Under the pieces are notes generated by a model. It was not told the origin of the DNA and ran no database searches. It saw nothing but the letters and a program-made list of their open reading frames with translations. Of a DNA stretch of 64,000 nucleotides, positions 45,032 to 55,713 are shown in pieces (the first letter of the stretch is position 1; each line of letters starts with the position of its first letter). Origin of the DNA: Isochrysis galbana (lineage: Eukaryota; Haptophyta; Isochrysidales; Isochrysidaceae); contig CM030939.1 of the NCBI GenBank assembly GCA_018136815.1, positions 4,942,760 through 5,006,759 on the forward strand, read 5' to 3'. Made by a program: the position numbers and the translations under genes.

Positions 45032-47162
45032 CTCTACAGGCCTTCGCTCCATTGTGGGGGGCATGGGAGTTCGGTGATCCGTAGGGGATGGAGGTCCAGG
45101 GAGTGGATAATGGATGTGATGGCGCGGCTGCAGCGGCTACTATCAACGATACTACTTAGAAAATCATAAAACTACGACTTTTATGATTCTGCACACGTAT
45201 TTCTTCTCCCGGGCATCTCACTGCATCTCCGATCGGCGAGTGCTGCGACGCTTTGATGGGGAGCCTCTCGCCGATGTGGCAGCGGGGCACCCTGCCCCTG
45301 CTGCCTGCTGCCGAAGCCTGTGCTGCCCTCTCCCTCTGCAGCGCGCTCAGCGCTAAGCCTAAGCCCAGGGCTTTGAGCCTGTGGTTCGGGACTCGGTGCG
45401 CGTCCCGGACGTACACTGTGTACACTGTTCCAGTACGAGTACCAGGTTCGCTATTTGCTGGCCTTTACGTCGACGGCTTCAATTGCCTCCAGATCGAGCG
45501 CGACTTCAAGGTGGTGGTGCGGCGGCACCCGGCGCGAGACCGCGCCCATGTGGCGCTGTGGCGCTGTACACTGTACCACCTGGAGTCGGAGATTTAGATT
45601 AAGGGCTGCCGCTGGGAGCGGACATGGAACTCTGAACCACTATCCCCATGCCCATGCCAATGCCAATGTCAACAAACAAATAAGTTTATTTACATCTAGT
45701 TCACATGGGAGAGGCGCCTCGTGCCCTCCCCTCAGGCTTCAACTCCCCTCCGGGACGCCTGTGCGCCTGTCGGCCTGTCGGTCACGCTCATGGTCTGCCA
45801 CTTGGCATGGGACCTTGTGAAGGCTTGTTTAGCTTCTATTATCGTCTATCGCCCTGGCCGTGGCACCATCGCGGTGGCCAGGGCGGCCGAGATGAGTGAG
45901 AGCGACGCCATCGCTTGCGCTCTCTTCAGAGCCGTACCGGATAAAATTCCTCTTACAATCCCAATCCCTCACATCACACATCACTATCACTATCGCTATC
46001 GAACGCTATAAACTATTGTAATAGTTTTAGCGATGGAGTGCCAAATGGGCGCTCCATTCAACTTCACCGAAATTGATTCATATTTTCTAGTAAATCTGGT
46101 GTACGACCGCCCGGTCAATCTAAATTCGTATGTTCAACGGCTTGACTCACTATACCACGACTCTTTGCATATTTGCCGCCGTGAGTTTGTGTGATCGATC
46201 AAACTTCGGACCTTCCCACTGTTGCAAGTCTACAAACGGCCACGAAATGTTTTTAACGATCAATTAGAAGAACTAATTCTTGGAAATCGTAGGAGTTATG
46301 CGCTGTTACTGTGCTGTCGCAAGCTCAACTCCCCGTTGCAAGTATTTGCCAAATGAGATGGTCGCCGTTGTCATAGTCCATCAAAAAAGGAGCGTGCATA
46401 CAGCCATGACCAGGCAGCTGACTGAGACCCATGGACTCAATCGTGTTCCTACCGCAAATATTGGGTCTTCATGCTTAGACACGCCGATGAAGCACCCAGG
46501 TGCAAGTGTGTGGCTGTTCAAGCTGTGAGCGGCTCGAGGGCTGAGCATCAAGATCGATCGCAATATGTTGCAAAAGAGTTGCAAAGCGCACCTATTACTG
46601 CACCCTTGTACACGAGAGAGAAGAGCCTGTCAGGAAAGCAAGGGACGGGTTACAGTCTGAGGCATAGGGTACGGTGAGAAAGCCGAATGCCACGCATGGA
46701 CAGCAAAGAGTCTATTCGTGTCGCAGCCATCGATCTTGCCCAGCGGTTCAAGCGCCCCAATCCGTCATTCCCTCAAAGTTGTTCCCGCCCCGTAAACACC
46801 CCAAGGACGTCGCCGTCCGCCCCTCGCCGTTTCTTTCACCCGACCTGCCCTCGTCCCTGCCACCTCGCCTTCGCCCACCTCCTTGCTCACCCTGGCTTCT
46901 TCTCTCGGAACATGGAGGGTCGCTGTGCACGCAAGAAGGTGGAGGTGCAGATGAAGAGGAGCACGCAGGTGAGGAAAGATTGGAAATTGAGCAGCGCCGA
47001 CTATCATGCAGGGGGAATCGGTCGTCAAACCGCGCACCCAACCCGCACCGGGCACGATGTAGGCGGCGCACCATCGCCGCCGCCGCCGCCGCCGCCCACC
47101 CGACCCTCACAGAAGCCTCGACGTCAGCCTAGAACTGGGAAACCCGTGTTTACCGTGTTTCT
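45032..47162. other. Intergenic, dispersed repeat fragments
   Basis: No supported gene. Frames at 45253-45597 and 46687-47160 lack domains. 46011-46040 holds another AACTATTGTAATAGTTTTAG + ATGGAGTGCC transposon 5' end. 45640-46010 has simple CCCATGCC and TATCAC repeats. Confidence 0.45.
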
Positions 47163-47384
47163 AAAAAAAATCTTCTTAACGCGTGCCCTGGATGCCCCGT
47201 CAGGCTGATATCAGGTTCTGATATCAGGTTATCAGGCCTACTAGACCTGATAACCTGATATCAGGCTGATATTATGACTACTAACTTTAGAATAAAATAA
47301 AATTCACGTCAGTAAACGGGCGAGCAGTCATCGGAACCGCGAGCGATCGGCCGTGCCTCTCAGTGACGATGGATGATGGGCTGC

Positions 47385-47670
47385 GAGGCTGGGTGGAGGC
47401 GAGGCTGGTGGCGGCGAGGCTGGTGGCGGCGAGGCTGGGTGGAGGTGAGGCTGGTGGTAACGAGGCTGGGGTGGCGGTGGGGTTGGTGGCGGCCAGGCTG
47501 GTTGCGGCGAGGCTGGTGGCTGCGAGGCTGGTGGCTGCGAGGCTGGTGGCTGCGAGGCTGGTGGCGGCGAGGCTGGTGGCTGCGAGGCTGGTGGCTGCGA
47601 GGCTGGATGCAGGCGAGGCTGGTGGCTGCGAGGCTGGGTGGAGGCGAGGCTGGTGGCGGCGACGCTGGTT
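47385..47670. repeat. 15-bp GAGGCTGGTGGCTGC minisatellite
   Basis: About 18 units, alternating GGCTGC and GGCGGC. The minus frame encodes SLAAT repeats, a by-product of the 15-bp period. Confidence 0.9.
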
Positions 47671-48078
47671 GCCAGAGGGGAGGGCGACTGGTGTTGAGGT
47701 GGGGGAGGCGGGGTGGCGCTGGGGCAGGCGCGAGCGCAGCGGCGAGGCTGGCAGCGAGGCGGGTGAGCCAGCGAGGCGGGCGGCTGCGAAGGGGACGGCG
47801 GTGGGGCGAGCAGAGGTAGCAGGGGACGCGCTGGCGGCGGAGCGGGCGGGAACAGCGGCAGCAGTGGCGGGCTCTGGGGGGGGGAGGGGTGTGGGGCGGG
47901 TGCGCCTCCGGCGGAGCGGCAGAGGCGGGTGCGCGGGGGGGGCGGCGGGGGTTCCCGCGGGGGGGAGGGGTGGGGGTTCGCTGGGGGGGGGGGCTCTCCC
48001 CTCCGCTTCCACACGAACCCCCTCTCCGCTTCTAGCTAGACGTAGTCCATTTCCTCGGATCTTAGAATGGCTCATTAG

Positions 48079-51000
48079 TAGCCCGGTCACTCACTCATTT
48101 TAACCACTATTTTCCACCTCCCCTGGGTGTCCAAGGATTCCTTAGGGTCCCCCCTACCTGCCCCGCCAACTCCCTCCCCCCTCCGAACGACCCCCTCCCG
48201 CCCACGAAGGGCAATGGCGTCGGTGAGGGACTCCCCTCCCTTCCCCCGCGCGTGGCGGGCTATTTTGGGAGATTGAGGCGGGCGCTCACGGGAGGGAATC
48301 GGAATGGTGAATGTGGGGCGCATCACTATTAGAAACGCGGAGCTTCCGCGACGTCCGATCGCCCGCGATCGGCCGAAGAATGGCCTGGAGGTGGTGGCCA
48401 TGGAGAGCCCAGAGCACTCGCGAGCAGGGTGGGGGGTCAAGGGTAGGTCGCACGCTGGTGCTCAAGGGTCGCACACACTCGTATTGATCCATCCTGGCCC
48501 CTCGCACCGCAGGAATGCCTCGATTCGATCCGGCCCGACGCCCAGGGCCACGGCCCGATTGACGTCGAGAAGCGCTCGCTCGGACGATGGGAGGTGAAAC
48601 ACCTCAATTGGCCTTGGGGCGCGACGGGCGGGCCGCGACCGGCCGTTCCGGACCTGCCTTGAACCCCCAAGAGCAGCTTGGCCGGGTCCCTCGCGTTCAT
48701 GCCCCCAGTGATCCGAAATCTTGAAAGCTGGTGTGTGGGGTGTTCACCTCTCACCTCCGCCTTCACCGCGATGGCGTGCGCCGAGACCGCAAGGCCGAAA
48801 ACTTTGGCTGCTAATGCGGCATCTGTAGAGATTATGCCTGCAGGGCTATTCTATTGCAAAAGATGACCGAAAAAGCGCCGGCAGCGCGCCCGGTTGCGCT
48901 CGAAAGTTGGGCACTCATGCCCATCGGCCGAGTGACGTTAGCGTATCGTCGGCGCCATAGACGGCCGATTACGGTGCGATGCGCGCGGGCGGCGGCGGCG
49001 ATTGGCGTGGCTGCTAGGGCGGCATCTGTGGATATGGTGCTTGGTGGGCCATTCTATCCGAGTGGATGACCGAAAAAGCGCCGGCAGCGCGCCCGGTTGC
49101 GCTCGAAAGTTGGGCACTCAGGCCCATCGGCCGAGTGACGTTAGCGTATTGTCGGCGCCATAGACGGCCGATTACGGTGCGATGCGCGCGGGCGGCGGCG
49201 GCGATTGGCGTGGCTGCTAGGTCCGCATCTGTGGATATGGTGTATGGTGGGCCAGACTATCCCAGTGGATGACCAAGAAAGCGCCGGCAGCGCGCCCGGT
49301 CGCGCTCGAAAGTTGGGCACTCAGGCCCATCGGCCGAGTGACGTTGGCGTAGTCATCGGCGCCATAGACGGCCGATTACGGTGCGATGCGCGCGGGCGGC
49401 GGCGGCGATTGGCGTGGCTGCTAGGTCGGCATCTGTGGATATGGTGCCTGGTGGGCCATTCTATCTAAGTGGATGACCAAGAAAGCGCCGGCAGCGCGCC
49501 CGGTCGCGCTCGAAAGTTGGGCACTCCGGCCCATTCGGCCGAGTGACGTTGGCGTGTTGTCGGCGCCATAGACGGCCGATTACGGTGCGATGCGCGCGGG
49601 CGGCGGCGGCGATTGGCGTGGCTGCTAGGTCGGCATCTGTGGATATGGTGCATGGTGGGCCAGATTATCCCAGTGGGAGACCAACAAAGCGCCGGCAGCG
49701 CGCCCGGTCGCGCTCGAAAGTTGGGCACTCCGGCCCATTCGGCCGAGTGACGTTGGCGTGTTGTCGGCGCCATAGACGGCCGATTACGGTGCGATGCGCG
49801 CGGGCGGCGGCGGCGATTGGCGTGGCTGCTAGGGCGGCATCTGTGGATATGGTGCCTGGTGGGCCAGATGATCCCAGTGGGAGACCAACAAAGCGCCGGC
49901 AGCGCGCCCGGTCGCGCTCGAAAGTTGGGCACTCCGGCCCATTCGGCCGAGTGACGTTGGCGTAGTCATCGGCGCCATAGACGGCCGATTACGGTGCGAT
50001 GCGCGCGGGCGGCGGCGGCGATTGGCGTGGCTGCTAGGTCGGCATCTGTGGATATGGTGCCTGGTGGGCCATTCTATCTGAGTGGATGACCAAGAAAATG
50101 CCGGCAGCGCGCCCGGTCGCGCTCGAAAGTTGGGCACTCAGGCCCATCGGCCGAGTGACGTTGGCGTAGTCATCGGCGCCATAGACGGCCGATTACGGTG
50201 CGATGCGCGCGGGCGGCGGCGGCGATTGGCGTGGCTGCTAGGTCGGCATCTGTGGATACGGTGTATGGTGGGCCAGACTATCCCAGTGGATGACCAAGAA
50301 AGCGCCGGCAGCGCGCCCGGTCGCGCTCGAAAGTTGGGCACTCCGGCCCATCGGCCGAGTGACGTTGGCGTGTTGTCGGCGCCATAGACGGCCGATTACG
50401 GTGCGATGCGCGCGGGCGGCGGCGGCGATTGGCGTGGCTGCTAGGTCGGCATCTGTGGATATGGTGTATGGTGGGCCAGACTATCCCAGTGGATGACCAA
50501 GAAAGCGCCGGCAGCGCGCCCGGTCGCGCTCGAAAGTTGGGCACTCCGGCCCATTCGGCCGAGTGACGTTGGCGTGTTGTCGGCGCCATAGACGGCCGAT
50601 TACGGTGCGATGCGCGCGGGCGGCGGCGGCGATTGGCGTGGCTGCTAGGTCGGCATCTGTGGATATGGTGCCTGGTGGGCCATTCTATCTAAGTGGATGA
50701 CCAAGAAAGCGCCGGCAGCGCGCCCGGTTGCGCTCGAAAGTTGGGCACTCCGGCCCATTCGGCCGAGTGACGTTGGCGTGTTGTCGGCGCCATAGACGGC
50801 CGATTACGGTGCGATGCGCGCGGGCGGCGGCGGCGATTGGCGTGGCTGCTAGGGCGGCATCTGTGGATATGGTGCCTGGTGGGCCAGATGATCCCAGTGG
50901 GAGACCAACAAAGCGCCGGCAGCGCGCCCGGTCGCGCTCGAAAGTTGGGCACTCCGGCCCATTCGGCCGAGTGACGTTGGCGTAGTCATCGGCGCCATAG

Positions 51001-52365
51001 ACGGCCGATTACGGTGCGATGCGCGCGGGCGGCGGCGGCGATTGGCGTGGCTGCTAGGTCGGCATCTGTGGATATGGTGTCTGGTGGGCCATTCTATCTG
51101 AGTTGATGACCAAGAAAGCGCCGGCAGCGCGCCCGGTCGCGCTCGAAAGTTGGGCACTCCGGCCCATTCGGCCGAGTGACGTTGGTGTGTTGTCGGCGCC
51201 ATAGACGGCCGATTACGGTGCGATGCGCGCGGGCGGCGGCGGCGATTGGCGTGGCTTCTAGGTCGGCATCTATGGATATGGTGCCTGGTGCGGCATTTTA
51301 TCCCAGTGGGAGACCAAGAAAGCGCCGGCAGCGCGCCCGGTCGCGCTCGAAAGTTGGGCACTCCGGCCCATCGGCCGAGTAACGTTGGCGTGTTGTCGGC
51401 GCATAGACGGCCGACTATGGCGCAATGCGCGCGGGCTGCGGCGGCGATTGGCATGGCTGCTAGGGCGGCTTATTTGGATATCGCGCCTGGTGCGGCATTC
51501 TTTTCCAGTGGGAGACCGAGAAAGTGCCGGCAGCGCGCCCGGTAGCGTTCGGAAGTTGGGCGCTCGGCCCGTTCGGCCGGGTGACGTTAGCGTAGTCATC
51601 GGCGCCACACACGGCCGTCGATTTCGCGATGCGCGCGGGCGGCGGCGGCGATTGGCGTGGCTGCTAGGTCGGCATCTATGGATATGGTGCCTGGTGCGGC
51701 ATTCTATCCCAGTGCGAGACCGAGAAAGCGCCGGCAGCGCGCCCGGTAGCGTTCGAAAGTTCGGTACTCGAGCGCATCTTGGTACGTTAACGTTCGGGCG
51801 GTTTTCGCGCCAATGCCGATATTCGACAAGATGTGCGAGGCTGGAGAGGGCAACTCGCTCGGCCACTAGGGCAGCATATCTTGATTTGACGTCGTTTGCT
51901 GTCACTAGTTGAAAGGGATGAAAAAAAAGACCATGCCGTCCGCCCGGTCGTGGTGCCAAATTAGCCGCTCTAGCCCTTGGTGACTAGTGGTCAACGTAAA
52001 CGTCTTGAGTTTTGTGATACGTTCGTACACATTTAAGTGCAAAATTATGAGCTTGACTTATGGTCCAGTGTGCATAGAACCACGCCTTGTAGACCCAGTG
52101 AGTTGGCGTCCAAGGTTTCCTCGTCATTCCATGCTTGTGCCCCGCATGAAGAGCCTCACTAAAAATATACCGGAGGGGGGCCCGACTGTATTTCGCGCAC
52201 CGTCTTCGAAGGCCTGAAATTCGGTATTTTTCGAAAATTTCGCCGGAGAACCCCCAATTTTTTTTGCTGATCCATCCTACCGGAACCTATAGGGAGCTTA
52301 TTTTGCCCTTCATTCATCCATTGTAGCTGGTGCCCTCCGCACCCGCATAGTGAGTGACCGGGCTA
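48079..52365. mobile_element. 4,287-bp TAGCCCGG TIR element carrying a satellite array
   Basis: The left end TAGCCCGGTCACTCACT (48079-48095) is the perfect inverse of the right end (52349-52365). TCATTAG directly flanks both ends (48072-48078 and 52366-52372). The left 330 bp is the dispersed family also seen at 15558, 30299, 30669 and 58893. The interior is mostly a 204-bp tandem array; no transposase frame is present, so it is non-autonomous. Confidence 0.88.
48865..51917. repeat. 204-bp satellite, 15 units
   Basis: Units begin with GACC(G/A)A(A/G/C)AAAGCG at 48865, 49068, 49271, 49475, 49679, 49883, 50088, 50292, 50495, 50699, 50903, 51108, 51312, 51514 and 51718 (periods 202-205 bp). Inner units are near-identical; the edge units (first, last three) are diverged. 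Two junction variants (GTGTTGTCGG and GTAGTCATCGG) alternate irregularly. The 68-residue open frames on either strand follow from the 204-bp period and are not genes. Confidence 0.95.
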
Positions 52366-52704
52366 TCATTAGAAAATTATAATATTAGTGGTGGACCACC
52401 TGATATCAGCCTGATATCAGGTCCTGATATCACCTGATATCAGGTATCAGGTCGCCAAGACCTGATGACCTGAGACCTTACGGGGCATCCGGGGGCGCGT
52501 GCGGCGTGAGGCAGTGTGCTTATGTACCTCCCTACTACCCAACCTTAACCCCTAACAACCCCCTCCCCCTTTCCCAGTTCCCTCTTTAGCGGAGAAGCTG
52601 GTTCCGGGGAGGCCGCGCGCGCTGCTTCGGCCGGGAGTTGGAGAGAAGGGAGCGGGAGACTGTGGTACTGTGGTTCGTCCTTTACTCTAGTGATGGCTCG
52701 GGTT

Positions 52705-53298
52705 TAGGGCCTGACAAGAGTTGCTCGCTCAGACCCCCAAAGTTGCTCGCAAAAGTTGCTCGAAATAGGCCCCAAAAGGGTCAAAGTTGCTCGCAGAGTT
52801 GCTCGAAGTTGCTCGGAGTTGCTCGTTCATTGTTCATTGCGCCGCGATCGCCGCGCCGCGTGCTGCCGGGCGTCAGCGCGGCGAGAGGGAATGCTGGGAA
52901 CACTGCAGGGAACAGGATAGCGGCGCGGGCGTTAGAACCCATGCACTTTTCGCATTCATAAACATGATGTTTATGTGAATAAGAAGAGGGAGAGGGGAGG
53001 GGGGCGTTCCGCAAGTAGGTGCTCTTCTATCGATCCACCGATGTTTATGTGATTAAGAATATATAAGAGGCAGAGGGGTTAAAGTTAAAGTTGCAACTAA
53101 GTTGCACGCTCGGCCTATCTATAGATCTAGCAGGGGTAGGTTGCTCCTCTAACAGGCCTATCTATGGGTAAGTTGCTAGGTAAGTTGCTCGAGTTGCTCA
53201 ATGTTGCCTGTGGCCCTTAAAGTTGCTCAAAAGTTGCTCGCCCTCTCAAACACCCCAAAGTTGCTCAAAAAGTTGCCGGCAACTCTTGTCAGGCCCTA
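52705..53298. mobile_element. 594-bp hAT-like non-autonomous element
   Basis: 20-bp perfect TIRs, TAGGGCCTGACAAGAGTTGC at 52705-52724 and its inverse at 53279-53298, flanked by 8-bp duplications CTCGGGTT (52697-52704 and 53299-53306). The TAGGG start and 8-bp duplication are hAT hallmarks. Both subterminal regions carry many AGTTGCTC repeats (seven on the left, about six on the right), resembling transposase-binding subterminal repeats of hAT elements. No coding frame. Confidence 0.92.
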
Positions 53299-53573
53299 CT
53301 CGGGTTACTTTCCCTCATATATCGAAGGATCCTTATTGATATCCGCTATGGTTCCTACTAGGAGGTTTAGCTACCCTAGGTGACGTTACGTATGTCCAGA
53401 CCTCTCGCCGCCTGCAAGAGGTCCTCCGACGTCCCTAGGTTGAAATCTTTGTCCACCGTGTACAGCGGGCTTATCATTTTCTTGATATGTTTGTTGCTCG
53501 GGGCGTGTAACCCCACATTCTCTCGTTGTTGTTTCAGCCTCTGAAAGAAACCGACTTTCGCCGTTACTAATAG

Positions 53574-53798
53574 GTGATATCTCGCGAGGATCGCTGTGTG
53601 CAGGCATGGCAAAGGCGCGAGGCAACTTGGGCAGGAGCCTCCCGTGCACGAAAGCAGGTGAGAGTTGGGCAGAAGGTCCACATCGGGTCCTTTGCCATGC
53701 TGGGTACTGTGTCCAGGGTGGAGGGTTGCCGGGTGTATGTGCGGTGCGCTGCGTGGGAGTACGAGTGTGGTGCAGACAAAGTGCACGGCATTGTGTGA
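53574..53798 (+). CDS. Short open frame with SH3/KOW-like segment
   Basis: The last 40 residues (RVGQKVHIGSFAMLGTVSRV then CRVYVRC and EYECGADKVHGIV) look like a small beta-barrel repeat. No partner exon found, and a GTGAGA donor lies inside the frame. Probably a fragment. Confidence 0.2.
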   Translation: MISREDRCVQAWQRREATWAGASRARKQVRVGQKVHIGSFAMLGTVSRVEGCRVYVRCAAWEYECGADKVHGIV

Positions 53799-53875
53799 GC
53801 ATTGGTGCTCCAATTAACATCTGACTGGTTCACAATTGCAAAAGACCCATGAAGAGGAAGCCAACCAGGAACATC

Positions 53876-53981
53876 AGGGAGTTGTGGCAAGAGCACTTGA
53901 AGTTCAAGTTCAAACGCACCGTTTGGGGTTCGGTGCCACTCCCAGAGTGACGTCCCCCTAGTGCTCTTGCCACAACTCCCT
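53876..53981. repeat. 106-bp hairpin, 22-bp perfect arms
   Basis: 53876-53897 and 53960-53981 are perfect inverted repeats (arm begins AGGGAGTTGTGG) around a 62-bp loop. No clear target duplication. 53982-54720 shows no gene; 54530-54690 has clustered CCAGATAT/ATATCTGG words. Confidence 0.85.
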
Positions 53982-54723
53982 ATGGATGTGTTCATTCATT
54001 CCACATCCCCTGCCTCTTGGCAAACCTACGGGTGTCAAGAGGGGGTGCCAGCACACATATTTCCCTCATTGCAACTGCAATCGCCATCTCCGTCCTAGTT
54101 GGCTAGCTTCAGCTCATCTGGGCTGGGGCTAGGCAACTAGGTCTAACAATGGGGGGGTCTAGGACTCTTCTTGCAAGCCACTGTGTTGCATGTGTTGAAT
54201 GTTGGTGACCATAGGTGTGTTAGGGGGGGGGAGGGGGGATGTCACTGCACCTTGTTGTGAGGAGTTGAGCAGCACCCCCTGAGAGCTCTAAGCTCTAAGT
54301 CATCATGTTAGCCTATGTATAGAACTCATCATACAAATCTAATTTGCACCATCTCCCACCTCCCCACAGGTACTTGGGACAAGGCTGAAGAGACTACAAA
54401 CGCAAGTAACCCTCACAAGCAACAAAGGTACCCAATGGAAGGAGGGGGGACGTGGCCACGCCATCGCACGGAGCAGCGGAGCAGTGGCACGCCGATCTAT
54501 TTAAGGTGGCTGGGGGAATAAGAATAAGTTCCTGATACCCGGATATTCCGAATATCTGGCATAACTGGCATGTCTGCCCGACTATCAGTATCTATCTGGA
54601 TATTCCTAACGAGCTCCAGAGGTATCCAGATACTATCTGGATACTAAATCTGAACTCCAACCAGATAACCAGATATCCAGATTGCTAAAGTCAAACCTGT
54701 TACGGGTCTTACTGGGAGGTGGG

Positions 54724-54772
54724 AGCGGTCGGCGCGCGCTCCATCGCTAAAACTATAACAATAGTTTGAGAA
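54724..54772 (-). repeat. Dispersed transposon 5' end, minus copy
   Basis: The reverse complement reads AACTATTGTTATAGTTTTAG, then CGATGGAGCGCGCGCCGACC, encoding MERAPTAP. Downstream 54773-55713 has no supported gene. Confidence 0.55.
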
Positions 54773-55713
54773 GTTTGCAAATAGTGTATGACCGCCCTAG
54801 CCGACGGTCGCGAGAAGGCCCGCCTTGGCCTTGGTTGGCCGCTTTGGAAGACCACAAACCACAAATCTCACAAATTCCCTCTAAACTTGCGCGACTCTTT
54901 CGGATAGAGATGAAGGAACCTAGCTTTCTGGGACCAGTTCTAGCATGTAGGACAGAATTGCCCACGTCCCAAAAAAACCCCTAAAGACTCTGCGCTATTC
55001 GCCTACTACCTACTACTACTAATCCCTAGAGCAGAGTGTAAACACAAGCAACTGGGTTCACCGTAGGAGTCGGCCCAAAATCTTCAGGTGTTTGTTTCTC
55101 TCTTTCAGATTTTTTTGAACGGGTGCATAAAGAAGGCTGGCACACAACGATACCACATGGCATGTAAAGTAAGCCGAATGCACGCAATTTGCAAGCGGAT
55201 TGCAGTGTGACGCTAGGCCACAGCGCACGGCTAATTCCACGCCCAGCGGCTTGGTGCTCGGAACAAACCGCAAGAAAGGGGATGTGTGGGGCGGCCCAGA
55301 GCGCTTGCGACCACAATATGGCACTTGAGTCGCTCATCTCGCACTGAGACAGCGAGAAAAGTGCAACCGCCAATGCGAGTTCCACCACACAGCGGCATGA
55401 CATGGAGCCGGCGCCACATCGCACGCGCGCGCATTCGTGTTAGAGTGCGAGGCTGGAAGCGCGCCCGCCCCACCTATCATTGGCGAGCCGTGGGCGCAGC
55501 GCTCCTACCTCGCTGAGGAGAGCGCGCGCGCACACAGCGCCAGCCACTCTGCACGTATAGAAAAGGCGATAGCAGCCATGTTCACCCGCCCGCGGTACAC
55601 ATGTGGCTGGAGCAGCGCATGGCGACTCATGGTGAAGCCAATGGATGCAAATGTCCGGCAGTCTAGACGACCTATCAAAATGGCTTCCAGCGTCCTGCAT
55701 GGCCAGGAACATT

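Larger units (their letters stand above)
47187..52495. mobile_element. TIR element with TGATATCAGG subrepeats, itself interrupted
   Basis: Ends CC(T/C)GGATGCCCCGT... on the left and the inverted counterpart on the right (52480-52495). Inside each end are arrays of TGATATCAGG (47204-47265 and 52400-52450). It is flanked by CGCGTGC on both sides (47180-47186 and 52496-52502). Without the nested 4,287-bp element and its 7-bp duplication it would be about 1.0 kb. It contains the GAGGCTGGTGGCTGC minisatellite and no transposase. Confidence 0.75.
47163..53377. mobile_element. Interrupted copy of the 302-bp retroposon-like repeat
   Basis: Three pieces, 47163-47186, 52503-52704 and 53307-53377, together about 297 bp, align in order with the reverse complement of 39215-39516. 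The breaks are occupied by two insertions, each bounded by its own target duplication. This gives the original unbroken sequence and the order of events. Confidence 0.85.

Noticed and set aside
47287-48090. 267-codon SLAAT-repeat protein on the minus strand
   Set aside because: Explained by the 15-bp minisatellite inside a transposon.
48865-51917. CRISPR-like or protein-coding repeat array
   Set aside because: Whole 204-bp units are conserved with no unique spacers, and periods of 202-205 bp break any single frame.
48079-52365. Tc1/mariner assignment from the TA at the element ends
   Set aside because: The flanking duplication is 7 bp (TCATTAG), not TA; the terminal TA is part of the TIR.
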